From Anaerolineae bacterium (GTDB lineage: Bacteria > Chloroflexota > Anaerolineae > B4-G1 > SLSP01), in contig JAFGNR010000228.1 in NCBI GenBank assembly GCA_016926915.1, forward strand, positions 1 through 40,347: a DNA stretch of 40,347 nt. The letters run 5' to 3'. Of the stretch, positions 1-8,714 are shown one piece after another. The position numbers and the translations under genes are program-made. How positions within the stretch are numbered: position 1 is the first letter of the stretch; each line of letters opens with the position of its first letter. The notes beneath the pieces were generated by a model that saw only the letters and a program-made list of their open reading frames with translations, did no database searches and had not been told where the DNA came from.

Positions 1-12
1 CGCGAGCGGTCG

Positions 13-600
13 GTGCTGGACATCGGCGCGGCGTTCTGGTTGGGCTTCGGTAAGTCGTCTGGCGGACCGGTGGAGTTGCAGGTGCTGAGCGAAGAGGTCG
101 CGCTCGCGGATCGTTGGATCGGCTACGCGGAGCCAGGCACGTTGGTGCGGACCAATCCGGCCGGCAAGCCGACGTTGTTCGGCGACATCGCGGGGACGTT
201 GGAAGGACGGATTGCGGCCATTCTGCTGCTGCTGAAGCAGGGGCGGCGCGAGGAGCTCATGTTGGAGGTGCAGAACGCGGTCAAGGCTGCGACGCGGAGT
301 TATGCGCGGGGTGGCCAGTACGCGGGGCATGTCTGGCGCGCGATCTGGCAGGGCGCGGCGCAGCGGTTGGGGCCGATCGGACGGCAAACCAGGCCGGTGC
401 GTTGGGTGCTCGATCCGGTGGCGGAGCATTGCCGGCAATGTCAGGAGTTTGGAGCCGATCCTCCAGGGCGAACGTATCCATCGTGGGATGCGCTGCTGTC
501 GTTCACGGGTGGCATTCTGCCGGGCTTCGGGACCGACTGCAACGGTAACTGTCGGTGTCACGTCGAGGTCGAGAACGGCGATGTGTGGGGGTGGCTATGA
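13..600 (+). CDS. Phage Mu F-like head morphogenesis / minor head protein (C-terminal part; may begin upstream of the window)
   Basis: Motif CRQCQEFG...YPSWDALLSFTGGILPGFGTDCNGNCRCHV resembles the Cys-rich MuF-type C-terminus; first gene of a head operon. Confidence 0.7.
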   Translation: MLDIGAAFWLGFGKSSGGPVELQVLSEEVALADRWIGYAEPGTLVRTNPAGKPTLFGDIAGTLEGRIAAILLLLKQGRREELMLEVQNAVKAATRSYARGGQYAGHVWRAIWQGAAQRLGPIGRQTRPVRWVLDPVAEHCRQCQEFGADPPGRTYPSWDALLSFTGGILPGFGTDCNGNCRCHVEVENGDVWGWL

Positions 601-803
601 GTGATATGAGTGAGCGGAAGACGTTTCTGCTGCAGGTGCCTCGCGATGCCAGTGCATTCCTGAATCGTGTTCTCGCACTGCCGGCCGGGATTCACACGAT
701 CACGTTGGTGAAATCTGACAGCGGTGCGGCGGGGTTGGTCGGCTGGACTGTGGTCGAGGGGCGGCTGGAGATGGCGCGGCCTCGGGAACAGGAAAGCGGT
801 TGA
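597..803 (+). CDS. Small phage protein of unknown function (68 aa)
   Basis: ATGA overlap with the preceding stop; start MSDMSERKTFLL at 597. Confidence 0.5.
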   Translation: MSDMSERKTFLLQVPRDASAFLNRVLALPAGIHTITLVKSDSGAAGLVGWTVVEGRLEMARPREQESG

Positions 804-829
804 CTGTGGTCATTTCTGACGTCTATACA
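800..829 (+). promoter_or_regulatory. Possible sigma70-like promoter TTGACT-N18-TATACA
   Basis: Hexamers read directly at 800-805 and 824-829; upstream of a structured 200-nt intergenic region. Confidence 0.35.
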
Positions 830-861
830 GGCAGAACGTTTGTGCTAAACTGATGGTGTAG

Positions 862-958
862 CTCCTGCCGCGGGCCTGGCGTAGGCTTTCACGAGTTTGC
901 GCCAGGCAACCGGGCGGGAGAGGCCCAGGAACGATATATTTTTGTCCGCTTGCGGACA
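862..958 (+). ncRNA. Candidate structured RNA element (nested stems plus a short hairpin)
   Basis: CTCCTGCC(862-869)/GGCGGGAG(913-920, one G-U) encloses GCCTGGCG(874-881)/CGCCAGGC(900-907); then TGTCCGC(943-949)/GCGGACA(952-958). Confidence 0.35.
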
Positions 959-969
959 TTCTTTTGGGA

Positions 970-1019
970 GACACGGGCCGGTGCTGCGAGGTTGCAGTGC
1001 CGGGCCCGTGTCGTGTTTT
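970..1019 (+). terminator. Intrinsic terminator-like hairpin
   Basis: GACACGGGCCGGTGCTGC-GAGGTT-GCAGTGCCGGGCCCGTGTC (one bulge, two G-U) followed by GTGTTTT. Confidence 0.65.
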
Positions 1020-1047
1020 AGAAGTTTTTCAAACATAGGGAGTTATC

Positions 1048-1440
1048 ATGCCAGGTCGCAAGCGGTTGGCGGTGGGTGATGGTGAGTATGCTGATGCGGT
1101 CGCTATCGCAGGGGCAGAGTTATCTACGGTGAATGGGGAAATCGCCAACGGGGCGAAAGTGAGCGGGGCAATCGATTGCGGTGTTGGGCAGGTCCCGGGC
1201 AGGATCGACATCCCGGCGCTAAATGGCGACTACACGCTCACGTTCGACGTTTCTACGGACGGCTTGACGTGGAAGAGCCTGGTTGATGAAAACGGCGAGA
1301 TCTCATTCTCCGACTTGGACGAAGATCAGTCGCTGGTGCTCAAGCCTTCCACCTGGGCCACAGTGCGCTATTTCCGCATCAAGGTTCCGACCGACCAGAC
1401 CGCGAGCCGCACTTTCGTGATCACGACCAGGGCCGTGTGA
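1048..1440 (+). CDS. Phage structural protein, unknown (130 aa)
   Basis: RBS GGGAG upstream; located within the head operon. Confidence 0.6.
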   Translation: MPGRKRLAVGDGEYADAVAIAGAELSTVNGEIANGAKVSGAIDCGVGQVPGRIDIPALNGDYTLTFDVSTDGLTWKSLVDENGEISFSDLDEDQSLVLKPSTWATVRYFRIKVPTDQTASRTFVITTRAV

Positions 1441-1441
1441 C

Positions 1442-2089
1442 ATGGGGCTATCTCCAGCGCTCATTTTTGACGAGCCTGCGGCCGCGACTCCCTGGTGGCT
1501 CGCTGATGGTGAGACGCCTTTGATTGCGTATCAACCTAAAGGAGCGGCAAGCAAGGCGGCGTCTCTGATTAACTTGGCGAATCCTGGCACCTATAACGGT
1601 GTTGAGATTGGCTCATTGGTGTGGGATGCCGCAAGCGGATGGACCGGAACCGCGGCGGATTCTGATTCAGTGGTCGATACCGGACTGGTTTGGACCGCTA
1701 ACTATATGATGTTTATCCAGTTTTCGAACTGGACAAGCACCGGGAATCTGGTTGGAGTACAAGGGGGTACAAGCCAGTATGTTTTTCTGGCCTCTTACTC
1801 TGGGCCAACGTTTTACTACTGCAATGGCGGCACAAGTTTTAAGACGGGGACAGTAGCATCGGCGGGTAACTACGCAATGGGCGGCGGAAATGCGTACTAT
1901 AACGGTGTTCCTGATGCGTCTGGATTAGGTGGAACGATGCCCCTGCTCTCTCTCTCTATTTTGGGGAAAAAGATGGCTGGTGTATACGATGACTGTGCTA
2001 CTGCAAGCGTGCAGGCGTTTGCAGTATATTCAGGAGTTTTGTCTGGCGCAACGATTGCGTCAATCGCGACCCGGATGGCAGCGTTATGA
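1442..2089 (+). CDS. LamG/concanavalin-like beta-sandwich phage protein
   Basis: Sequence character (ASGWTGTAADSDSVVDTGLVWTANYMMFIQF...) resembles LamG-type jelly rolls. Confidence 0.45.
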   Translation: MGLSPALIFDEPAAATPWWLADGETPLIAYQPKGAASKAASLINLANPGTYNGVEIGSLVWDAASGWTGTAADSDSVVDTGLVWTANYMMFIQFSNWTSTGNLVGVQGGTSQYVFLASYSGPTFYYCNGGTSFKTGTVASAGNYAMGGGNAYYNGVPDASGLGGTMPLLSLSILGKKMAGVYDDCATASVQAFAVYSGVLSGATIASIATRMAAL

Positions 2090-2880
2090 GACGACTTGTT
2101 GTCGTGCTTGTCATACTCTTGATTCTTTCGGCCTGCCGGGCGAGAGAGGTTGAGAGTCTCTATTTGCCCCTTGTAACTTCGGTGCGAATCGAGAAGGCGG
2201 GTATTGGCAGCGATGTGGCGTTACAGCAATGTGGCGATACAGCATATTTCCATGCTGTTTGGTGGTACAACTGGTCGCCACACGCGTTAACCTCAGCACA
2301 TGAGGAGTGTGGGGAGTTTATCCCCATGCTGTTTAGTGTGGGTGATAAATACCATGTACCAGATGACGCTGACAAGCTGTTGGTTTTGAACGAATGTGAC
2401 TGGTGGCAACAGTGCAACATGACGCCGCAAGCAGCAGCGGAGTTCATGCACTGGATCGTTGAGCGCTATCCGCAGTATGACTTGATCGGACCGGCAGCCA
2501 CTGATCGTGAGAGCGGTTGGGAATGGATACAAGAGTTCGGGCGGATATATCGGCGGATGTGCGGAGAGTGGCCTCCCGTTGAGGCTGTGGCGGTGCATTG
2601 CTATTTAGGGACGGCTGAGGCATGCATCCAGCATACGGAGCGTTACATTGATCTGGCTAGGGACTGGGGTGCGGACGGCGTCTGGGTTACGGAATGGCAG
2701 ATGCCGAGCATTGCAGAAGCGCAGGAGGTCCGTAGCTGGCTGGACAATGAACCAGAGGTATTGCGTTGGGCATACTTTGCTGCTAGAAGTTCCTGGGGTG
2801 ACACGTCCAAGCATCTGATTTCACCGCAGGGTTATGAGACCACGTTCGGGACCTGGTTCTCCGAGAGCGGGTTGCCATGA
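2086..2880 (+). CDS. Lipoprotein with glycosyl hydrolase catalytic core (GH128/Asl1-like)
   Basis: Signal plus lipobox MRRLVVVLVILLILSAC; VLNECDWWQQ..., AVAVHCYLG..., VWVTEWQMP spacing typical of Glyco_hydro_cc barrels. Confidence 0.65.
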   Translation: MRRLVVVLVILLILSACRAREVESLYLPLVTSVRIEKAGIGSDVALQQCGDTAYFHAVWWYNWSPHALTSAHEECGEFIPMLFSVGDKYHVPDDADKLLVLNECDWWQQCNMTPQAAAEFMHWIVERYPQYDLIGPAATDRESGWEWIQEFGRIYRRMCGEWPPVEAVAVHCYLGTAEACIQHTERYIDLARDWGADGVWVTEWQMPSIAEAQEVRSWLDNEPEVLRWAYFAARSSWGDTSKHLISPQGYETTFGTWFSESGLP

Positions 2881-4280
2881 AAGAGGGGTCCGGGATGCCA
2901 GACTTTATAGACCACAGAGACGACGCGTTCCACGTGACTTTGTTTGGTGATGCTGCAGTTGCGAGGCGAGCACTGTTCGGTGAGCCGGTGCTGATCATGC
3001 CATTAGGCACGTTTCATCGTGGAGGTGAAACGCGGACAGTGGATGAGGCTGTGGTGGCTGAGTTTGTTGACAACTTTGTACATCGTCGTGAGCGTGGCAT
3101 TCGTCGAGACAGGCTGGCTGTTGATATCAACCACGAGGGCGGCGCAGTTGGATGGTACACGGATGTGCTGCAGATGCCTGAGGGCCTGGGGGCCCGGTTC
3201 TCCTGGACGCGGCGAGGGCGCGAAGCTTTGGAAGCTGGTGAGTATGCATATTTCTCGCCGACAGTCTATTGGGCGGTGTGTGACCGGGTCACCGGAGAGA
3301 TCGTCCAGAATCAGTTGGCCGGCGGCGCGTTGACCAATTATCCCTTCTTTGGAGAGGATACGGCGCTTTATGCACAGACCAGACAGGTTTGGTACGCGGC
3401 AACGAGTGAAGACGAGTATCCAGTGAGTGCGTACTTGCTGGTTGAAAATTACAACGATCCAAGAACTTGGAATTTGCGGGTGTTGTCGTGGGAGGGGGGC
3501 GCATTGCGACCAGACCACGATTTGTTGGAAGTGGCTCGCGGGGCGCTGGCACGCTACGCGGGGCAGTTTTCGGAGTCGCAGCTGGCATATGCGCAGCAGC
3601 GGCTAGAGCAACTCTTTTCCCAAGTCAAAGAGGGAGGTCATATGAATAGGAACGGGGAAGGACAAGAAGGCGGCGATCTGCTGCGCGGGGTACGCGAGTT
3701 TTTCTCGCAGTTGGGACGAGCTGCAGGCAGTGAGACGCCGGCGACCGGGCCGGGTGTTGATCCGGAAGCCTTCAGCAATCTGCAGGCCGCCGTTACCATG
3801 ATGCAGGAGCAGATGGGAGTGCAGGCCAACGAGATCCAGATGCTGACGGGCGAACGGGACACCTACCGGTCGCAGGTCGAGACGCTGCAAGCGCAGCTGG
3901 GCGATGTGCAAAACGCCCGGTCTGCGGAGCGTTTCGCGGTGATGGCCGAGGGGTTTGCGCATCTTCCAGTGCAGTTGAGCAATTTGGCATCTCAGCTGCA
4001 GTGGTTGTATGAGCAGGACACTTCGGATGGCGGCCAGCACGTGCAGTTCTTCATGGACTTGCTGCGGAGTGCTGATACGCAGTTCGCCGAGGCTTTCGCG
4101 CAGCGGGGCCATCCTCGCGGACAAGCCGCCAGTGTGATGGCGCAGGTTGAGTCTCTGGTTGCGAAGTACCAGCAGGAGCATCCGAACAGCACTCACGATG
4201 ACGCTTTGAGCGTGGTCTTCCGCGCGAATCCGGCGCTCTACCAGCAGTACACGCAGGACATTGTGGGGGGTGAGCGATGA
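2877..4280 (+). CDS. Mu I-like phage protease/scaffold protein
   Basis: N-terminal I-like region (LAVDINHEGGAVGWYTDVLQMPEGLGARFSWTRRGREALEAGEYAYFSPTVYW) followed by a coiled-coil scaffold-like C-terminus. Confidence 0.75.
   Translation: MKEGSGMPDFIDHRDDAFHVTLFGDAAVARRALFGEPVLIMPLGTFHRGGETRTVDEAVVAEFVDNFVHRRERGIRRDRLAVDINHEGGAVGWYTDVLQMPEGLGARFSWTRRGREALEAGEYAYFSPTVYWAVCDRVTGEIVQNQLAGGALTNYPFFGEDTALYAQTRQVWYAATSEDEYPVSAYLLVENYNDPRTWNLRVLSWEGGALRPDHDLLEVARGALARYAGQFSESQLAYAQQRLEQLFSQVKEGGHMNRNGEGQEGGDLLRGVREFFSQLGRAAGSETPATGPGVDPEAFSNLQAAVTMMQEQMGVQANEIQMLTGERDTYRSQVETLQAQLGDVQNARSAERFAVMAEGFAHLPVQLSNLASQLQWLYEQDTSDGGQHVQFFMDLLRSADTQFAEAFAQRGHPRGQAASVMAQVESLVAKYQQEHPNSTHDDALSVVFRANPALYQQYTQDIVGGER
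3642..4280 (+). CDS. Nested in-frame scaffold protein (internal start of the protease gene)
   Basis: In-frame ATG preceded by AGGGAGGTCAT; product MNRNGEGQEGGDLLRGVREFF... 212 aa. Confidence 0.6.
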   Translation: MNRNGEGQEGGDLLRGVREFFSQLGRAAGSETPATGPGVDPEAFSNLQAAVTMMQEQMGVQANEIQMLTGERDTYRSQVETLQAQLGDVQNARSAERFAVMAEGFAHLPVQLSNLASQLQWLYEQDTSDGGQHVQFFMDLLRSADTQFAEAFAQRGHPRGQAASVMAQVESLVAKYQQEHPNSTHDDALSVVFRANPALYQQYTQDIVGGER

Positions 4281-4675
4281 CTGCGGTACCACACGGTGCG
4301 GAAATTCGGTTGGGGGTTGAGTCCGGAGAGGACCTGACCGGCGAACAGTTCAAGTTCGTGAAGAAGAATTCATCTGGCAAGCTGGTCAAGATCGCGGCGG
4401 CGACGGACAAGCCGTTCGGCGTCCTCCAGGATAACGACGTGGTATCCGGGCGCATCGGCGAGGTGGTTATTCTGGGGCCGACGTATCTGTCGGCAAACGG
4501 CCAGATCTCGGAAGACGATCTGGTCGGTCCATCGGCTGACGGCCAGGCTGACCCCAAGGTGCCCGGCACGGATACGACGGAATACGTCGCAGGACGCGCG
4601 CTGGAGGCGGCCACGGCTGCCAGCCAGCAAATCATCGCGGTTGTCAACTGCATTACGCCCCATCGGGCAGCTTAG
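4277..4675 (+). CDS. Capsid decoration-type protein (DUF2190-like)
   Basis: Position between protease and MCP; sequence GEQFKFVKKNSSGKLVKIAAATDKPFGVLQDN typical of head decoration proteins. Confidence 0.55.
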   Translation: MTAVPHGAEIRLGVESGEDLTGEQFKFVKKNSSGKLVKIAAATDKPFGVLQDNDVVSGRIGEVVILGPTYLSANGQISEDDLVGPSADGQADPKVPGTDTTEYVAGRALEAATAASQQIIAVVNCITPHRAA

Positions 4676-4687
4676 AGGAGGTGAACC

Positions 4688-5680
4688 ATGCCTACTGATC
4701 AGCCTGGTTCTGGTGACGTTCATGTTGACGCTTTGCTGACCAATATGTCGGTCAAGTACAAGAACCTGATTTACATCGCGCGTTCGCTGGCACCCATGGT
4801 GCTGGTGAAAAAGCGTTCGGACATCGTTCCTAAATACGACAAGTCGAACTGGGCACGCGATGAGGCCAAGGAGACCAGCGAGCGCGAGCCGCCGCCTGTC
4901 ATCGGCTACAGCGTCGACACGACGGACAACTACTACTGTCGTGAATACTCTGTGGGTCATTTCGTGGGTGATGCTCGCAAGGCCAACACAGACGCGCCAT
5001 TTGACGCTGACCGTGATGGGATGGAGTTCGTGGTCGATAAGCTCGAAATGAGAAACGAGCGCATGTTTGTGAGTAAGTTCTGGAAAACCGGCGTGTGGGG
5101 TTCTGACGAAATCGGGGGTACCAACTTTACCAAGTGGAGCGTCTATGGCTCCTCCAATCCCGTCATAGATTTACGCGCCGCGATGCGCACTGTGCGACGC
5201 GGTTTGCTAGGCCGAAACGCCAACGTATTGACGCTAGGTGATCTTACCTTCGATATCATCGCTGACCATCCACAACTACTGGAGCGCATTAAATACTCCG
5301 GCAGTAATGACAAACCGGCAATGGTCACCAAGGCTATGATTGCTGCGCTCCTGGGTTTGGAGCGTGTCGAGGTGGGTGTTTCCGTCTACACGGCCAGTGC
5401 ACGGGGTACGGCTGAGGGCGATGTAGTTTATACGCCCAACTGGGATGATGACGCCTTACTCATGTATGTGCCACCGCGACCAGGTCTCGGCGTTCCTGCT
5501 GCGGCCTACACCTTTGTGTGGCAGACGGCTTTTGGCGGCCCGCGTTTCATTAAGCGACGGCGTGACCCCCTCAGCGATAAGGGCGAGTTGATTGAGGGTT
5601 TCGAATACTTCGACCAGCATGTAATCGCTGCTTCTGCCGGGGTCTTCTTCTCTGACGCGGTCGACGCGATTGAAGCTTAG
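4688..5680 (+). CDS. Major capsid protein
   Basis: 330 aa, immediately after protease and decoration genes, strong RBS GAGGAGG; MCP-like sequence. Confidence 0.75.
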   Translation: MPTDQPGSGDVHVDALLTNMSVKYKNLIYIARSLAPMVLVKKRSDIVPKYDKSNWARDEAKETSEREPPPVIGYSVDTTDNYYCREYSVGHFVGDARKANTDAPFDADRDGMEFVVDKLEMRNERMFVSKFWKTGVWGSDEIGGTNFTKWSVYGSSNPVIDLRAAMRTVRRGLLGRNANVLTLGDLTFDIIADHPQLLERIKYSGSNDKPAMVTKAMIAALLGLERVEVGVSVYTASARGTAEGDVVYTPNWDDDALLMYVPPRPGLGVPAAAYTFVWQTAFGGPRFIKRRRDPLSDKGELIEGFEYFDQHVIAASAGVFFSDAVDAIEA

Positions 5681-5688
5681 GAGGTACC

Positions 5689-6012
5689 ATGCCTAATCAG
5701 TACGTAGTGGCATCGCGATCCTTTCAATACGCGCCGGATATGCGCGTCTCGCGGGGACAGGTCTTCAATCTCAAAGGCCTGATAAACGATCCGCTCTTGC
5801 TCAAGTACGGGCATGTGCGGCAGTACGAAGGCACGGCGGAAAGCGTGAAAAAGTTGCCGACGTGCTTGGTGTGTGGCGCGGTTTTCGAGTATGAGTACCT
5901 GCGGGACCGGCATGCTGAGGTTCACGAGATGTCGGCTGCGGAGCGCAAAGAGGCTCAGCGTCAGCGGGCCCATCGAAGCTATGAGCGACGTGTGCTCCAG
6001 GTAGGAGACTGA
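5689..6012 (+). CDS. Phage protein with a C2H2 zinc-finger motif
   Basis: CLVCGAVFEYEYLRDRHAEVH = C-x2-C-x12-H-x3-H; RBS AGGAGG. Confidence 0.7.
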   Translation: MPNQYVVASRSFQYAPDMRVSRGQVFNLKGLINDPLLLKYGHVRQYEGTAESVKKLPTCLVCGAVFEYEYLRDRHAEVHEMSAAERKEAQRQRAHRSYERRVLQVGD

Positions 6013-6016
6013 CCGA

Positions 6017-6580
6017 ATGGCGTTGACGAATCTGCAGCGCGTGCGTTTGGCCATCGCGGACCGGTTGCGGTTGGTGCTTAACGAGCACTTGGGCACCGGC
6101 GATGGGACCACGCTTCATTTCCAGATGGGTCTGTTTCCGGTTTTGGATGAGACGGACGCGCTGCAGGTCGATGGCGTCGCGCAGGTGCGTGACACGGATT
6201 ACACCATCGAGAACGACGTGGGGCTGGTGACGTTTGCGGCGGCTCCGGCCGATGGCGCGGCGGTGCGGGCGACGTATCGCTGGGCTTCGTTCTCTGATGA
6301 CGAGTTGAACGATCTGCTCAGCGAATACGGCACGGTGAACGCTGCGGCGGCAGCAGCCTTGCGTTGGCTGCTGGCGGATACGGAGCGGTTCATCAAATAC
6401 ACGTTTGGGCAAGAGTCGGTCGACCGGACGGCGGCTCGCAAACAGATCGCGGGGCTGTTGGCCCTTTTGGAGCGGCGGGCTTCGAAGGCGGTGGGCCTGG
6501 TCAAGGCGACGAACGATGACCGGGAAGCGCTCATGTACCCGTTCATCGAGCAGCCGGAGGATTTGGACGATGACGTATAA
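6017..6580 (+). CDS. Head-tail connector-like protein
   Basis: Position after MCP; contains a GDGTT...FAAAPADGAAVRATY beta-domain. Confidence 0.55.
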   Translation: MALTNLQRVRLAIADRLRLVLNEHLGTGDGTTLHFQMGLFPVLDETDALQVDGVAQVRDTDYTIENDVGLVTFAAAPADGAAVRATYRWASFSDDELNDLLSEYGTVNAAAAAALRWLLADTERFIKYTFGQESVDRTAARKQIAGLLALLERRASKAVGLVKATNDDREALMYPFIEQPEDLDDDV

Positions 6581-6899
6581 CGGCCGGCTGGATCAGCGAG
6601 TGTTGCGGTGTGGCACCGATTCCGTTGTCGGGGAGCGATTCGCCTTGATCGAGGTCTGGCGGGGTGAGTCGCTGGTGACGCGGTTTCGCGGTCGCCATGC
6701 CGGAGTGAGCCGGTCAGCGTCGTTTCGAGAGTCGGTGCAGGGTCTGGCGGGGGAGGTGCACGAGGTGTTCGTGGCACCGCGGGGCGCCGACGTACGCACA
6801 GAAGACGAGCTGTGGTTAGGCGAGCGTCGCTATCGAGTGGTGCTTGTCGATCCGCAGCCAGGCGGTGCCCTGCAGGTTCTGGTTCAGAATCTCCAGTGA
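6570..6899 (+). CDS. Head-tail adaptor / head closure-like protein
   Basis: ATG at 6570 inside the upstream gene end; small beta-rich protein at the expected position. Confidence 0.5.
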   Translation: MTYNGRLDQRVLRCGTDSVVGERFALIEVWRGESLVTRFRGRHAGVSRSASFRESVQGLAGEVHEVFVAPRGADVRTEDELWLGERRYRVVLVDPQPGGALQVLVQNLQ

Positions 6900-6932
6900 T
6901 GGAGTTACATACTTAAGTAAGAGGGAGGTTTC

Positions 6933-7385
6933 ATGAAGGGTTTCAAGGTTCTATTGGTGTTGATGGTCATCGCCGTGTTGATCGGCGGCATGTTGCTGGC
7001 TCAGCGGCCGGAGCCGACCGAGGCCAGCACAGTGGTGGGGTATACGTCGACCACGTTGGCTGGTGGGACAACGGCCTACACAACCACGGCTTACTCGACG
7101 GCCTATCTCTCTGGGGCTTACGGTCTGGCGCAGGTGCACGGGCTGTCGGCGACGTCGTTGACGACGACCACGGTCACCTATACCCCACAGTTCTCCAATC
7201 AACCGACCACGAGTTGCAGTTCGATCAGTAATTGGTTCGATGCGTCGACTGCTATCACGGCCACCAGCACGGCCAACACCGGAGCCGAGTACTCGGTTGT
7301 AGGGCGATGTTTTCGCGTGAAGATGACGGTGTCCTCGGGTACGTACACACCAACGGTCTACGTGCGCTTCCTCAATCGTGACTAG
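6933..7385 (+). CDS. Secreted/membrane-anchored protein with N-terminal signal sequence
   Basis: MKGFKVLLVLMVIAVLIGGMLLAQ hydrophobic N-terminus; Thr/Ser-rich body; RBS GGGAGG. Confidence 0.6.
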   Translation: MKGFKVLLVLMVIAVLIGGMLLAQRPEPTEASTVVGYTSTTLAGGTTAYTTTAYSTAYLSGAYGLAQVHGLSATSLTTTTVTYTPQFSNQPTTSCSSISNWFDASTAITATSTANTGAEYSVVGRCFRVKMTVSSGTYTPTVYVRFLNRD

Positions 7386-7394
7386 GAAGGCGTT

Positions 7395-7877
7395 GTGGCG
7401 GAGCACGCTGACCTGTCATCCTTTGCCCTGGCTACGCTGCGGGCGGCAGCGGGGGTCACGGCGTTGGTGGTCGACGGTGCGAGCGGCGTCGTCGAATCCG
7501 GAGATCTCGATGCGCAAACCCTCGAAGCGGCGCAGTTAACGCGTCGCGGCTTGGCTGTGGCCAAGCGAGGCAAGGCGCTGGCGGTGCTCGTCCAGGACCT
7601 GGGTGAGCAGCCGCAGGGAGAGACACGGCAGGCCGCGTGTTCTGTATTCGTCTACGATCGGGGTGCGGGGTACGCCAACATCCGCACGGTACGAGAGGCG
7701 GTGATCACAGCATTGTTACATGAGCCGGTGCGGTTGGTGCGCGGCGCCGGTATTGTCGCGTTGTCCTATTCTGGCAGATCGGGACATCTGCGCTTCGATG
7801 ACTTTGATCTGGATTACGAGCAAATCGATTTCGGGGGGCCGCTGGTCTTTGCGGCCAACCAGGACACTTACAGTTAA
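7395..7877 (+). CDS. Tail completion/neck-like protein (GTG start)
   Basis: Position between connectors and tail tube. Confidence 0.5.
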   Translation: MAEHADLSSFALATLRAAAGVTALVVDGASGVVESGDLDAQTLEAAQLTRRGLAVAKRGKALAVLVQDLGEQPQGETRQAACSVFVYDRGAGYANIRTVREAVITALLHEPVRLVRGAGIVALSYSGRSGHLRFDDFDLDYEQIDFGGPLVFAANQDTYS

Positions 7878-7889
7878 AGGAGAGTTCCT

Positions 7890-8714
7890 ATGACTCAGAT
7901 TGCATCTGGAGCGGGGTTTCGACGTGTGCAAATCCTGCTGTTGGAAAGCGACAAGACGTTGTCTCCACCGAGTTCTGGAGGAGCCACGGCTACGGAAGGC
8001 TATCACCTGAGCGGCGCGAAGGCGCTGACGCTCAACATCCCGGAGCCGGAGAAGATCAACCATTCCGGCGACGACCGGGTTTTCGCTGCGGACGTGTTGC
8101 CGCCGCGCGAGGCGGTCACGGCCGAGATCCGCACGGGCAAGACGAATCTCACGTTGGATGCTGTCCTGTCTGGCGTGTCGGTGGCCACCATCGGCGAGAT
8201 GAAGTTGATGGGGCGCGGCACCGACCAGCAGGGCGAGGAGCCGCAGGTCTGCATTCTGGCTTATCGCCAGGCGCTGGATACCGATCCTGATTCGGCCACC
8301 TTTGGGGCCCGGCGTTGGGTGTTCGCGCTGATTCCTTCGGCGCGCATCGTGCCAAAAGGTGGGACGATGGAAGAGGGCGGCGCGGATGAGAACGCTTACG
8401 CGGTTTCTCCGACCGTGGTCACGGCCTATCCCTGGGGGCATGCTTTCACTACGGCTGACGAGGGGTGCACCGAGGCGCAGATCATGTGGGGCATCTCGGA
8501 CAATATCCCCTCTATCGCGGTTTGGGAGGGTGATGGTACCACAACCGAGTTCACCATGCCTTCGAACGCGGCCAGCACTGACAAAATGTCGGTGTTCGAC
8601 CCCTCCACTGGCGCAGAGCCTTCCGGGCTTACCAAGGCCGTGGGCGCGTTGACCTTCTCCTCGGCCCCGGCCGATGGCGCGGTCATCATCTGCTTCTATG
8701 AGAAGGCGGCTTAA
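7890..8714 (+). CDS. Major tail (tube) protein with C-terminal beta-domain
   Basis: 274 aa, upstream of chaperone and tape measure; C-terminal GDGTTTEFTMP...FSSAPADGAVIICFY. Confidence 0.6.
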   Translation: MTQIASGAGFRRVQILLLESDKTLSPPSSGGATATEGYHLSGAKALTLNIPEPEKINHSGDDRVFAADVLPPREAVTAEIRTGKTNLTLDAVLSGVSVATIGEMKLMGRGTDQQGEEPQVCILAYRQALDTDPDSATFGARRWVFALIPSARIVPKGGTMEEGGADENAYAVSPTVVTAYPWGHAFTTADEGCTEAQIMWGISDNIPSIAVWEGDGTTTEFTMPSNAASTDKMSVFDPSTGAEPSGLTKAVGALTFSSAPADGAVIICFYEKAA

